Shown here piece after piece: positions 1 to 6,783 of a DNA stretch of 11,489 nt; the first letter of the stretch is position 1, and each line of letters begins with the position of its first letter. The notes under the pieces were generated by a model, which made no database searches, was not told where the DNA came from, and saw nothing but the letters and a program-made list of their open reading frames with translations. Location: contig CAJWGQ010000089.1 of NCBI GenBank assembly GCA_913041025.1, positions 1 to 11,489 of the forward strand. The letters run 5' to 3'. The position numbers and the translations under genes were made by a program. This DNA is from an uncultured Gammaproteobacteria bacterium (GTDB lineage: Bacteria; Pseudomonadota; Gammaproteobacteria; Pseudomonadales; Azotimanducaceae_A).

Positions 1-141
1 GTCATGAACGCGGATGACATTTCGCAGCAGCTGATAGAGATTATTGATAGCGGGCGGACAGGAGAAAATTTCGGAGCTTGGGTTGGTGAACAGATCTCCT
101 TGGGAGATCGATTACCGCTCCACAGACGGATTACAGGTTAG
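1..141 (+). CDS. C-terminal fragment of an unidentified protein, possibly an SDR
   Basis: The frame is open from the first base to a TAG at 139-141, giving the last 46 residues of a protein whose start lies upstream of the window. The fragment contains a helix-like stretch (DDISQQLIEIIDSGRTGE) followed by a short polar tail ending in RRITG. A helix followed by a S/GRTGE-type turn near the C terminus is common in classical short-chain dehydrogenases, and two SDRs occur downstream, so an SDR is a reasonable guess. There are too few residues to see any catalytic motif. The next gene starts 20 bases after the stop on the same strand, so this is probably an upstream member of the same operon. The coding call is fairly sure because the frame, direction and spacing fit; the family is not. 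Confidence 0.55.
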   Translation, partial: VMNADDISQQLIEIIDSGRTGENFGAWVGEQISLGDRLPLHRRITG

Positions 142-161
142 ACAATTCAAAAGGGAAAATT

Positions 162-941
162 ATGGCTGTATTGGATCAATTTAGACTAGATGGACAAGTT
201 GTGGTCGTGACTGGTGGAGGTCGAGGTATTGGTGAAGCAATAGCGCTTGGAATGGCAGAGGCAGGGGCCGACATTGTAGTAGCTGCAAGACGCACCGCTG
301 AGATTGAAGCTGTTGCGGAGAAAGTCAGGTCGTTGGGAAGAAAATCTCTAGCGGTCACGACCGATATGATGGAGATCGAACAAGTTCAAGCGCTTGCAGA
401 CCAGACACAAAAAGATATGGGTGCCTTGTCTTGTTGGATCAGCAACGCAGGAGGTGCCGATGACCGTGTGCCTCGAACTTTCTTAGAAATGCCTGAGCGA
501 CAGTGGGATTTTCAATTAAATCTCAATCTGAAAGCGGTTTGGACAGGCGCTCAAGCTGCCGGGAATATAATGAAAGACAATGGAGGGGGCACTATCATAA
601 ACATCTCTTCTCAAGCAGCGAATAGGGCCTCTCCAAATAATGGGCCTTACGCTGTGGCCAAAAGTGGTGTCAATAATCTTACTCAAACTCTAGCGATCGA
701 GATGGCGCCCTTGGGTATAAGAGTAAACTCTGTTTCTCCAGGACCAATACCCACCGAGGTTTTCTTGGAGTTTACTGGGATGACAGAGGCAGATATTCCT
801 AATATGGGCAAGCAGTTCGGTATTCCTCTCGGCAGGATAGGCAAGTCGGAAGATATTGCACCAGCTTGCATTTATCTCGCATCAGAAGCCTCTAGTTGGA
901 TGACCGGCCAGGATATCAAAATAAATGGAGGGCTGGGGTGA
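162..941 (+). CDS. SDR-family NAD(P)-dependent oxidoreductase (intact active site)
   Basis: A 259-residue classical short-chain dehydrogenase, the usual length for the family, predicted to be cytosolic and to interconvert a hydroxyl and a keto group with NAD(P)(H). The cofactor motif TGGGRGIG is at residues 17-24 and NAGG at 95-98. The catalytic tetrad is complete: Asn122, Ser150, Tyr163 and Lys167 (YAVAK), followed by the SPGPIPTE segment around 193-200 and a C-terminal SWMTGQDIKINGG. Two arginines after the second beta strand (AARR, 41-44) and no acidic residue there suggest NADP(H) preference, which is inference. The ATG is preceded by AAGGGA at 151-156 with five bases of spacing. The gene overlaps the start of the thiolase and is clearly paralogous to the SDR at 3403-4176. 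The substrate cannot be read from sequence; 7-alpha-hydroxysteroid dehydrogenase-like and 3-ketoacyl reductase-like roles are both possible. Confidence 0.93.
   Translation: MAVLDQFRLDGQVVVVTGGGRGIGEAIALGMAEAGADIVVAARRTAEIEAVAEKVRSLGRKSLAVTTDMMEIEQVQALADQTQKDMGALSCWISNAGGADDRVPRTFLEMPERQWDFQLNLNLKAVWTGAQAAGNIMKDNGGGTIINISSQAANRASPNNGPYAVAKSGVNNLTQTLAIEMAPLGIRVNSVSPGPIPTEVFLEFTGMTEADIPNMGKQFGIPLGRIGKSEDIAPACIYLASEASSWMTGQDIKINGGLG
927..940 (+). promoter_or_regulatory. Ribosome binding site and GTG start of the thiolase
   Basis: GGAGG at 927-931 lies inside the last codons of the upstream SDR, six bases before the GTG at 938-940. The GTG shares bases with the SDR stop TGA at 939-941. This fixes the thiolase start and suggests coupled translation of the two genes. 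Confidence 0.75.
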
Positions 942-2122
942 AAGAAGTGTTTCTCTCCTCGGGAGCCCGATCTGCCCTTGGCGATTTTGGAGGCTCTCTC
1001 AAGAACGTTGAATTTACAGAGCTTGCTTCCACCGTAGCAAGAGCGGCTTTAACAAAGTCGGGAATTAACCCAAGCGCGATTGACCATATTGTTTTTACAA
1101 CAACCTGTCCGACAGACAAGGATTCCCTTTTTTCAGCCAGAGTTGTTGGCATGAAGACTGGTCTGCCCGAATCAGCAGCCGCACTAGATGTGTCGAGGGC
1201 ATGTGCTTCTGGGCTCCAAGCGATCATTTCAGCCGGACAGCAATTGCAGAGTGGACATAGCAAGCTGGCGCTAGCTGCGGGAGCAGAAATGTTTAGCCGA
1301 GCTCCCTACGCCGTGACAACTTCGCGTTGGGGAAACGCGAGAGGTAATCAGGAGCTTGAGGATATTCTTGAGTGGTGCTATCGGTGCCCGTTCAGCCTCG
1401 AGTACATGGGAGACACGGCCGAAAATTTGGCTGAAAAGTATCAATATGACAGGGAAGACATGGACCACTACGCCGTCACCAGTCAGTCTCGTGCTTTGGC
1501 CGCGATCGAGTCCGGTTTTCTTGCGAAGCAGATTGTTCCCGTTACTGTCACTGAAGGGAAGTCGAAAAAAATTTTTGAAATTGACGAAGCACCGAGAGAA
1601 GGAATCACCCTTGAAAGATTGGCAAAATTAAAGCCGGCATTTCAGGAGGGTGGCAAAGTGACCGCTGGGAACTCGTCTGGTGTCACAGATGGAGCGGCTG
1701 CTTTAGTAATAGGAGATAAAGAGGGGTTCGCTCAGCAAGGCGTAAGCCCAGAGGCGCGTGTCGTTGATTGGGCTGTCGTAGGGGTTCCTCCTAGTTTAAT
1801 GGGGCACGGCCCAGTCCCAGCGATAAGAGAATTACTCGAGCGAACCAAGCTAAAAATTGAAGACATAGATTACTTTGAAATCAACGAGGCTTTCGCTGTG
1901 GTTAACCTCCACGCAGAGAAGCAACTCGGTATTCCTAGGGACAAACACAATTTGTACGGGGGCGGAATATCAGTTGGTCATCCGCCTGGGGTCACCGGTC
2001 TGCGAATGGCTATGAATGGAATGCAGCACCTCAATGAGACAAAAGGGCGATACGCTATTCTGTCAATGTGCTTAGGGGCTGGCCAGGGGTTGGCAATGCT
2101 AATTGAGCGCGTAGCAAATTGA
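938..2122 (+). CDS. Thiolase family protein (acetyl-CoA acetyltransferase / 3-ketoacyl-CoA thiolase)
   Basis: A 394-residue thiolase expected to cleave a beta-ketoacyl-CoA with CoA, or run the reverse condensation. With the GTG at 938 as start, the active-site residues fall exactly at the classical biosynthetic-thiolase numbers: nucleophilic Cys89 in SRACASGLQ, Asn316 in NEAF, His348 in GHPPGVTG and Cys378 in MCLGAGQG. The N terminus (KEVFLSSGARSALGDFGGSL) also aligns with the normal start of the family. A TTG at 896 would add 14 residues unlike any thiolase N terminus. The GTG has GGAGG at 927-931 with six bases of spacing and overlaps the TGA of the preceding SDR (GTGA), implying translational coupling. 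The His loop reads GHPPGVTG instead of the usual GHPLGASG. Its role is probably the last C-C cleavage in side-chain or ring degradation; the substrate is unknown. Confidence 0.93.
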   Translation: MKEVFLSSGARSALGDFGGSLKNVEFTELASTVARAALTKSGINPSAIDHIVFTTTCPTDKDSLFSARVVGMKTGLPESAAALDVSRACASGLQAIISAGQQLQSGHSKLALAAGAEMFSRAPYAVTTSRWGNARGNQELEDILEWCYRCPFSLEYMGDTAENLAEKYQYDREDMDHYAVTSQSRALAAIESGFLAKQIVPVTVTEGKSKKIFEIDEAPREGITLERLAKLKPAFQEGGKVTAGNSSGVTDGAAALVIGDKEGFAQQGVSPEARVVDWAVVGVPPSLMGHGPVPAIRELLERTKLKIEDIDYFEINEAFAVVNLHAEKQLGIPRDKHNLYGGGISVGHPPGVTGLRMAMNGMQHLNETKGRYAILSMCLGAGQGLAMLIERVAN

Positions 2123-2183
2123 TCAACGATCCCATCTTCTTGATCGAAACTAAACTTTCAAGGAACGAGGTTCGAGAACGGAT

Positions 2184-3353
2184 ATGAGTTGGAATCCCTT
2201 TCATCCAGATATAATGGAAGACCCTAGTTCAGGACATGAATATCTCTTGGACCAGTGCCCTGTTCACTTCTTCAGTTCCCCTGAAATGAGGTTTTATACG
2301 CTGTCCAGGTACGATGACGTCTCATCATGTCTAAGAGACACAACCCGATTCTCTAGCCAATACGGCCAAGGCCCCAACTTTTCGGAGCCAGCAGGAATGC
2401 TGTGTGACCCTCCGCAACACACATTGTATAGAAAGCTTATTCAGCCTGCTTTTTCGCCTAAAGCTGTCGAGGAACTTCGTCCCAAGGTAATTTCGTTAAC
2501 AAACGAGCTCGTTGATAAGATTTTGTCTGGGGACAGTACTTTTGATCTGCACGACGAGATCGCATTCCCTTTGCCCGTCACAATTATTGCTGGAATGCTC
2601 GGAGTACCTAGTTCTGATCTAGAAAAGTTTAAAAGGTGGTCAGACATCCAAGTGGAAATCATGGGTTCTGGCGATCTAGATAAATATAAAGAAGAGCAAA
2701 TTGAGTTTCAAAACTACATGTTAAAACATCTTCGAGGAAGAAAGCTTGAGCTAGCTAAAGAGGGGAGGGAAGGAAAGCAAGACCTTCTTAATCTGATTGC
2801 TTCCGCTAGAAACGAGCAAGATGAGGCTATTCCAGAGAGCGACGCCTTATCGATGCTAAATCAATTGTTGGTCGGCGGCAATGAGACCACGACCTCGTTG
2901 ATAACAAATCTTTTTTGGCGCTTATTAGAGAAGCCATCACGTTGGAGAACATTGTTGGAAGATCGTTCTTTGGTCAGATCAGCTGTAGAAGAAAGCCTGC
3001 GTTACGATCCTCCTGTTTTGGGTTTGTATCGTAACAGCGCCTCGGATATCGAGATCCATGATGAGACGATTCCTGAAGGCGAGAAAGTCTATGTTTATTA
3101 TGCTGCTGCCAACAGAGATCCAAGGGTCTTTAACAAACCAAATGAGTTTGATATCTCTCGCAAAGCCAGAAGACACATGTCATTTGGTCTGGGCACTCAC
3201 TTTTGCGTGGGTGCTCCTACAGCGCGACTTGAGGCTGAAGTGGTTTTGGAAGTTATGTTAGAAAGAATGCCCGATTTAAGGATGCTTAACTCTGGTGAAA
3301 GAATCAAACCATTTTTTCTATGGGGAAGAAAACACTTGCCTTGCGCTTGGTGA
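2184..3353 (+). CDS. Cytochrome P450 (class I-type bacterial, intact)
   Basis: A 389-residue soluble cytochrome P450 with no membrane anchor, expected to hydroxylate or otherwise mono-oxygenate an organic substrate using electrons from a ferredoxin. Visible motifs are the C-helix His/Arg pair (HTLYR), the I-helix GGNETT, the K-helix ExxR as EESLR, the meander NRDPRVF, and the heme-ligand loop FGLGTHFCVG with Cys341. The end LPCAW matches the usual hydrophobic C-terminal strand. It is shorter than the minus-strand P450s and lacks their DPRIFD N-terminal block, so it belongs to a different P450 family. It starts 61 bases after the thiolase stop. The ATG has only a weak, distant purine stretch (GAGG at 2167-2170); an internal ATG at 2214 has no better site, so the first is kept. 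No ferredoxin accompanies it on this strand; the one at 5299-5490 is the nearest candidate donor. Confidence 0.95.
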   Translation: MSWNPFHPDIMEDPSSGHEYLLDQCPVHFFSSPEMRFYTLSRYDDVSSCLRDTTRFSSQYGQGPNFSEPAGMLCDPPQHTLYRKLIQPAFSPKAVEELRPKVISLTNELVDKILSGDSTFDLHDEIAFPLPVTIIAGMLGVPSSDLEKFKRWSDIQVEIMGSGDLDKYKEEQIEFQNYMLKHLRGRKLELAKEGREGKQDLLNLIASARNEQDEAIPESDALSMLNQLLVGGNETTTSLITNLFWRLLEKPSRWRTLLEDRSLVRSAVEESLRYDPPVLGLYRNSASDIEIHDETIPEGEKVYVYYAAANRDPRVFNKPNEFDISRKARRHMSFGLGTHFCVGAPTARLEAEVVLEVMLERMPDLRMLNSGERIKPFFLWGRKHLPCAW

Positions 3354-3402
3354 AAGATCGAGAAGGAACAGCGCTTAACTATTTTGATTATATGGAGTAT
3401 TT

Positions 3403-4176
3403 ATGAGTTTACATGAGAAATTTAGGCTAGATGGTAAAGTGGCTGTGGTCACCGGCGGTGGACAAGGGATCGGTCGAGGCATTGCGCTTGGTTTTGCAGA
3501 TTGTGGCGCAGACGTAGTGGTTATAGCGCGTCGACAAACCGACATTGACTCCGTTGCTGAGGAAATTTCGCAACGTGGGGTTCGGGGACTGGCTATCTCT
3601 GGTGATGTCATGGATTGGGAGTCGATACCAGCAGCGTTGGACCAAGTTGTCGAGAAGTTCGGCGGAATAGATATTATGGTTAACAATGCAGGTGGAAATC
3701 TAGACAGGAAAACCTACTCGCTCCCTGAAATCTCGTTAGATAAGTTTGATGAGCAGCTTCACTTGAATATGAAAACCAAATTTTGGGGTTCTCAACAGGC
3801 CGCAAAGAGGATGAACGATGAGGGCAGTATCATCAATATCATTTCAATTGCGGCCCACCGACCTTCTCCTGGTTTCGGGGTTTACTCTGCAGCAAACATG
3901 GGGATGATCAGCATGACAAGAACGCTAGCACTTGAGTTGGCACCCAGGAAAATAACCGTAAATTGCATTGCACCAGGTGTCGTTGTTACCGAAATGCTAA
4001 GGGAGACAATGAACGTTAGCGACGAACAAGCAAAACAGATGTTCGATCAAGTAATTCCCTTAGGAAGAACTGGAACGCCAGAGGATTGCGCAGCTGCCGC
4101 ACTGCTTTTTGCGTCTCCCGCAGGAAGATGGATCACCGGGCAATTTATCGATGTCGCTGGCGGCCAACCAACTTAA
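3403..4176 (+). CDS. SDR-family protein with catalytic lysine replaced by asparagine
   Basis: A 257-residue classical SDR paralogous to the protein at 162-941; both begin with an FRLDG-V-VVTGGG pattern. The cofactor motif TGGGQGIG (17-24), NNAGG (94-98), Asn122, Ser148 and Tyr161 are all present, but the YxxxK motif reads YSAAN, so the lysine that orients the cofactor ribose and lowers the tyrosine pKa is Asn165 (AAC at 3895-3897). The frame is open and the rest well conserved, so this is not an obvious decaying gene. It may be a slow or altered enzyme, a cofactor-binding structural partner of the intact SDR, or the asparagine may be compensated elsewhere. GGAG at 3394-3397 sits five bases before the ATG. 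It is the last gene of the plus-strand run and ends 24 bases from the converging aldo/keto reductase. Confidence 0.92.
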   Translation: MSLHEKFRLDGKVAVVTGGGQGIGRGIALGFADCGADVVVIARRQTDIDSVAEEISQRGVRGLAISGDVMDWESIPAALDQVVEKFGGIDIMVNNAGGNLDRKTYSLPEISLDKFDEQLHLNMKTKFWGSQQAAKRMNDEGSIINIISIAAHRPSPGFGVYSAANMGMISMTRTLALELAPRKITVNCIAPGVVVTEMLRETMNVSDEQAKQMFDQVIPLGRTGTPEDCAAAALLFASPAGRWITGQFIDVAGGQPT

Positions 4177-4200
4177 GGTCAGTGCTTTTTGCTGGAATCG

Positions 4201-5298
4201 TCATTGGTTTTCTTGCTTGTAATTCTCAATATTCTCCATTGTTCGACCGCCCGCGGTGGTTTCTAAAGAGCGGCGCTGTCTTCTTCTGAGGTGCTTGTCC
4301 TGAATTTCCGGTGCAGTATATCCGTCGTCATCGGAACTGATGTTCGTGCCAGGAGGGACAACCTCATCAATGGCGTCAAGCGTTTCGTCGTCGAGGTCGA
4401 CGTCTGAGCAATCTAGCAATCCCTTGAGTTGGTCGAAGGTTCTGGGACCGATGATCACTGAGGTGACAGCTGGATGATTTGCGGCAAAGGCCAATGCCAT
4501 TCCCATCAGAGAGATCCCAGATTTTTCTGCGATTTTCTGAAGTTCTTCCACCAGCCGAAGCTTCTCTTTGTTTTCCGGTCGATCCATCTCGAAGAGATGA
4601 GGTTGGAGGTTCTGACGATGCGTCCCCGTAGGGGTTTTTCCTTGACGCCATTTCCCTGTTAGCCATCCCTGAGCGAGAGGACTCCAAACCAATCCGCCAA
4701 TTCCATATTTCTGACAAACAGGAAAGACATTTGATTCGACTTTTCTGGCGAAAATTGAGTAGGGTGCCTGCTCAGTCCAAAAGCGCTCTCTCATGCGCTT
4801 TTCGCTGCACCATTGCGCTTCTACGATTTGTTCTGCTGGGAAAGTCGATGTTCCAATCATTCTGATCTTCCCCTGTCTGACAAGGTCGGAGAGGGCGCCA
4901 AGTGTTTCGTCGATATCGGTGCTAACATCGGGCCGATGCGCCTGATAAAGGTCGATATAATCTGTATCCAATCTGCGCAGACTATTTTCCACTTCTTCAA
5001 TAATCCATCGCCGAGAATTACCTTTGTGGTTAGGGTTCTGATCCATTGGCAAAGAAAATTTTGTAGCCAAAATGATGTCTTGTCTTTTCCCTTTGAGTGC
5101 TTTTCCTAAGATCGTCTCCGATTCACCGTGCGAATACACGTCAGAGGTGTCAAAATAATTGATTCCCTCAGCAAGCGCATGATCGACCATTTTTTTACAT
5201 TCTTTTTCGTCGTTATTGCCGAAATAGCCAAACATTCCCGCACCAAAACAAAATCTGCTGACGCTAACTCCTGTTCTACCAAGGGGCCTAAATTCCAT
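4201..5298 (-). CDS. Aldo/keto reductase family oxidoreductase
   Basis: A 365-residue (alpha/beta)8-barrel aldo/keto reductase, expected to reduce an aldehyde or ketone, or oxidise an alcohol, with NADP(H) in the cytosol. The catalytic tetrad is visible: Asp50 and Tyr55 in YFDTSDVYSHGESE, Lys80 in LATKF, and His121 in YQAHRPD. The C-terminal cofactor segment has SVIIGPRTFDQL. The overall look (RPLGRTGVSVSR start, long loops) is that of the YghZ/YajO-like bacterial group rather than the shorter 2,5-diketogluconate reductases. The C terminus carries an extra basic then polar tail of about 30 residues after HLRRR. The ATG directly follows the ferredoxin stop (TAAATG), with GGAG six bases before it (5305-5308), so the two are co-translated. 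It is the last gene of the minus-strand operon. Its substrate is unknown, plausibly a keto or aldehyde product of the P450s. Confidence 0.93.
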   Translation of the reverse strand: MEFRPLGRTGVSVSRFCFGAGMFGYFGNNDEKECKKMVDHALAEGINYFDTSDVYSHGESETILGKALKGKRQDIILATKFSLPMDQNPNHKGNSRRWIIEEVENSLRRLDTDYIDLYQAHRPDVSTDIDETLGALSDLVRQGKIRMIGTSTFPAEQIVEAQWCSEKRMRERFWTEQAPYSIFARKVESNVFPVCQKYGIGGLVWSPLAQGWLTGKWRQGKTPTGTHRQNLQPHLFEMDRPENKEKLRLVEELQKIAEKSGISLMGMALAFAANHPAVTSVIIGPRTFDQLKGLLDCSDVDLDDETLDAIDEVVPPGTNISSDDDGYTAPEIQDKHLRRRQRRSLETTAGGRTMENIENYKQENQ

Positions 5299-5490
5299 TT
5301 ACTTCTCCAGTTTTAGTGCTCCAGCGGGGCATACCTGAACAGCTTCTTCGGCATGCCTCAATAAATCTTGATCTAACCGATTTTCGATTACTTCTGGATA
5401 GCCATCGTCATCCATCCTGAAAAGTTCCGGGTGGTTGTAGTAGCACTCGCCCGACATAAAACACTTTTCTTTATCCACGAGGACCTTCAT
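5299..5490 (-). CDS. [3Fe-4S] ferredoxin, P450 redox partner
   Basis: A 63-residue acidic ferredoxin of the type that donates electrons to class I bacterial P450s. The cluster ligands follow C-x5-C-xn-C-P: Cys10, Cys16 and Cys54-Pro55. The position that would hold the fourth ligand of a [4Fe-4S] cluster is Ser13 (CFMSGEC), so a [3Fe-4S] cluster is expected. The HPELF and DDDGYP segments are typical of this family. The ATG overlaps the TGA of the upstream P450 (ATGA, 5487-5490) and the stop abuts the aldo/keto reductase start, so it is embedded in a translationally coupled operon. It is the only electron carrier in the window; no ferredoxin reductase is seen, so one must be supplied from elsewhere. 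It likely serves the P450 just upstream and perhaps the others. Confidence 0.95.
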   Translation of the reverse strand: MKVLVDKEKCFMSGECYYNHPELFRMDDDGYPEVIENRLDQDLLRHAEEAVQVCPAGALKLEK

Positions 5491-6767
5491 TTATCGAATT
5501 CCATGATAAGTTCCTCGGGCGATCGAAACCCTCCCGAATCTATCGAGGGAGAGCTTATTCCCGGGTGGACCATGTTTTTTGGCCTCGGTTTTTTGACTCT
5601 TGCAGCTAACTTGCTGCACGCAATTGCGGACTCTTGCCGAGCCATTGCGTATCCCATGCAAAAATGTTGACCTATACCAAAACCTAGGTGGCCATTTTTC
5701 CCATCTTTGTAACGGCCCGAACGATTCTCGCGACCCATGTGCAGGTCATCTCTCAATATATCAAAGGTATCTGGGTTCTTGAATGCTCTCTCGTCCCTGT
5801 TGCCTGCTCCAAGATACAGTATTACCCCAGCGCGTTCAGGTATTACATCGTTATAGAGAGGAATCTCTCGTGTCGTATACCTAAATTGTGCGTGCACCAC
5901 AGGATCAAACCTCATCATTTCAGCGAAAACGTTTTCCCAAATGTCCGGGTTACTGAGTGCTAATTCCATCTGATCGGGCCGGGTGTACATAAGGTGGTAC
6001 CACATATTTGCGATTGCTTTTTCCGTTGTGTCTCCGCCTGCTGCGAGCAGCAGAGCCACAAATCCCTTGACCTCATCAGAGCTCATTCTGCTGCCAGCAA
6101 TCTCTGCTGTGCAAATTCTGGAGAGAAGGTCTTCGCCTGGGTCAACGCTGCGTTTTTTTATCAAAGGATCTATATAGTCCCACATTTCGTTTCGTGCATT
6201 TAATCCTCGCATAAGATGCTCACCACCAAACCCTAATCCCGCTATCAGGTCCTGGTACCAGGTTACGAAAGTGTCCTCGTCCTCTCTTGGCAGTCCCAGC
6301 ATATTAGAAATAACTCTTATGGGAACCTGGCTGGCGAATTGGGACACTATTTCCACCTCTCCCGAGTCGAAAAATCTGTCTATGACTTCTTCTGAGATTT
6401 GATGAATCATCGGAATAAAATCTTGAAGTTTCTGCCCGACGAATTGACCTGCAACTATGTTGCGAAGGCGCCGATGCTCATCGCTGTTCCCGTATTCCAA
6501 GATATTTGGTCCGAAAACGTGCCTGGAACCAAAGTCATAGGGACCATCGGCTTTGTACATCGCGCGATCGTAGCTGCCGTTGTCCTGAAAGGCGCCGTCG
6601 ACGTCCCAATATCGGGAGAGAATCCATCTGTTGTGGAATCGGTCGTGGTAGATAGGATGGTGATCGCGTAACTGCTTGTATATTGGGAAGGGATCTTTCT
6701 GAAACTCTTTTGAATCAAAAATTCTTGGATCTATTTCAGGTCCAAGTTCGACTGTTTCCTCGGACAT
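5487..6767 (-). CDS. Cytochrome P450 (intact), ferredoxin-coupled
   Basis: A 426-residue soluble P450, expected to be a mono-oxygenase on a hydrophobic substrate. It has the C-helix pair in EHRRLR, I-helix AGGDTT, ExxR as EMMR, the meander NRDERAF, and the heme loop FGIGQHFCMG with Cys370. The N terminus (IDPRIFDSKEF, then an LRDHHPIYHD segment) matches that of the P450 at 8129-9559, and both end with a similar EFD-type tail, so the two are related paralogs. A strong Shine-Dalgarno (GGAG in an A-rich context) lies about six bases before the ATG, and the gene starts 16 bases after the preceding P450-like gene. Its stop overlaps the ferredoxin start, which marks it as the most likely direct partner of that ferredoxin. 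The substrate is unknown; steroid or terpenoid hydroxylation is a context-based guess. Confidence 0.95.
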   Translation of the reverse strand: MSEETVELGPEIDPRIFDSKEFQKDPFPIYKQLRDHHPIYHDRFHNRWILSRYWDVDGAFQDNGSYDRAMYKADGPYDFGSRHVFGPNILEYGNSDEHRRLRNIVAGQFVGQKLQDFIPMIHQISEEVIDRFFDSGEVEIVSQFASQVPIRVISNMLGLPREDEDTFVTWYQDLIAGLGFGGEHLMRGLNARNEMWDYIDPLIKKRSVDPGEDLLSRICTAEIAGSRMSSDEVKGFVALLLAAGGDTTEKAIANMWYHLMYTRPDQMELALSNPDIWENVFAEMMRFDPVVHAQFRYTTREIPLYNDVIPERAGVILYLGAGNRDERAFKNPDTFDILRDDLHMGRENRSGRYKDGKNGHLGFGIGQHFCMGYAMARQESAIACSKLAARVKKPRPKNMVHPGISSPSIDSGGFRSPEELIMEFDK

Positions 6768-6783
6768 AAATTACTCCTTTTTT

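Noticed and set aside
896..937. Upstream TTG start extending the thiolase by 14 residues
   Set aside because: The added residues do not resemble a thiolase N terminus, and the GTG at 938 has a strong Shine-Dalgarno and gives textbook active-site numbering.
916..1263. 115-codon open frame on the minus strand
   Set aside because: It lies antisense inside the well-supported SDR/thiolase junction and its translation has no recognisable motif; a shadow frame.
2121..2145. Inverted repeat GATCAA...TTGATC after the thiolase as a terminator
   Set aside because: Six-base arms, a 13-base loop and no T-run; downstream genes continue on the same strand with short spacing.
4246..4257. ACCGC-CC-GCGGT palindrome near the end of the aldo/keto reductase as a terminator
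   Set aside because: The two-base loop cannot form a stable hairpin, there is no T-tract, and it lies within coding sequence.
4376..4717. 113-codon open frame on the minus strand
   Set aside because: It is an alternative frame inside the aldo/keto reductase with low-complexity Arg/Ser-rich translation and no start context.
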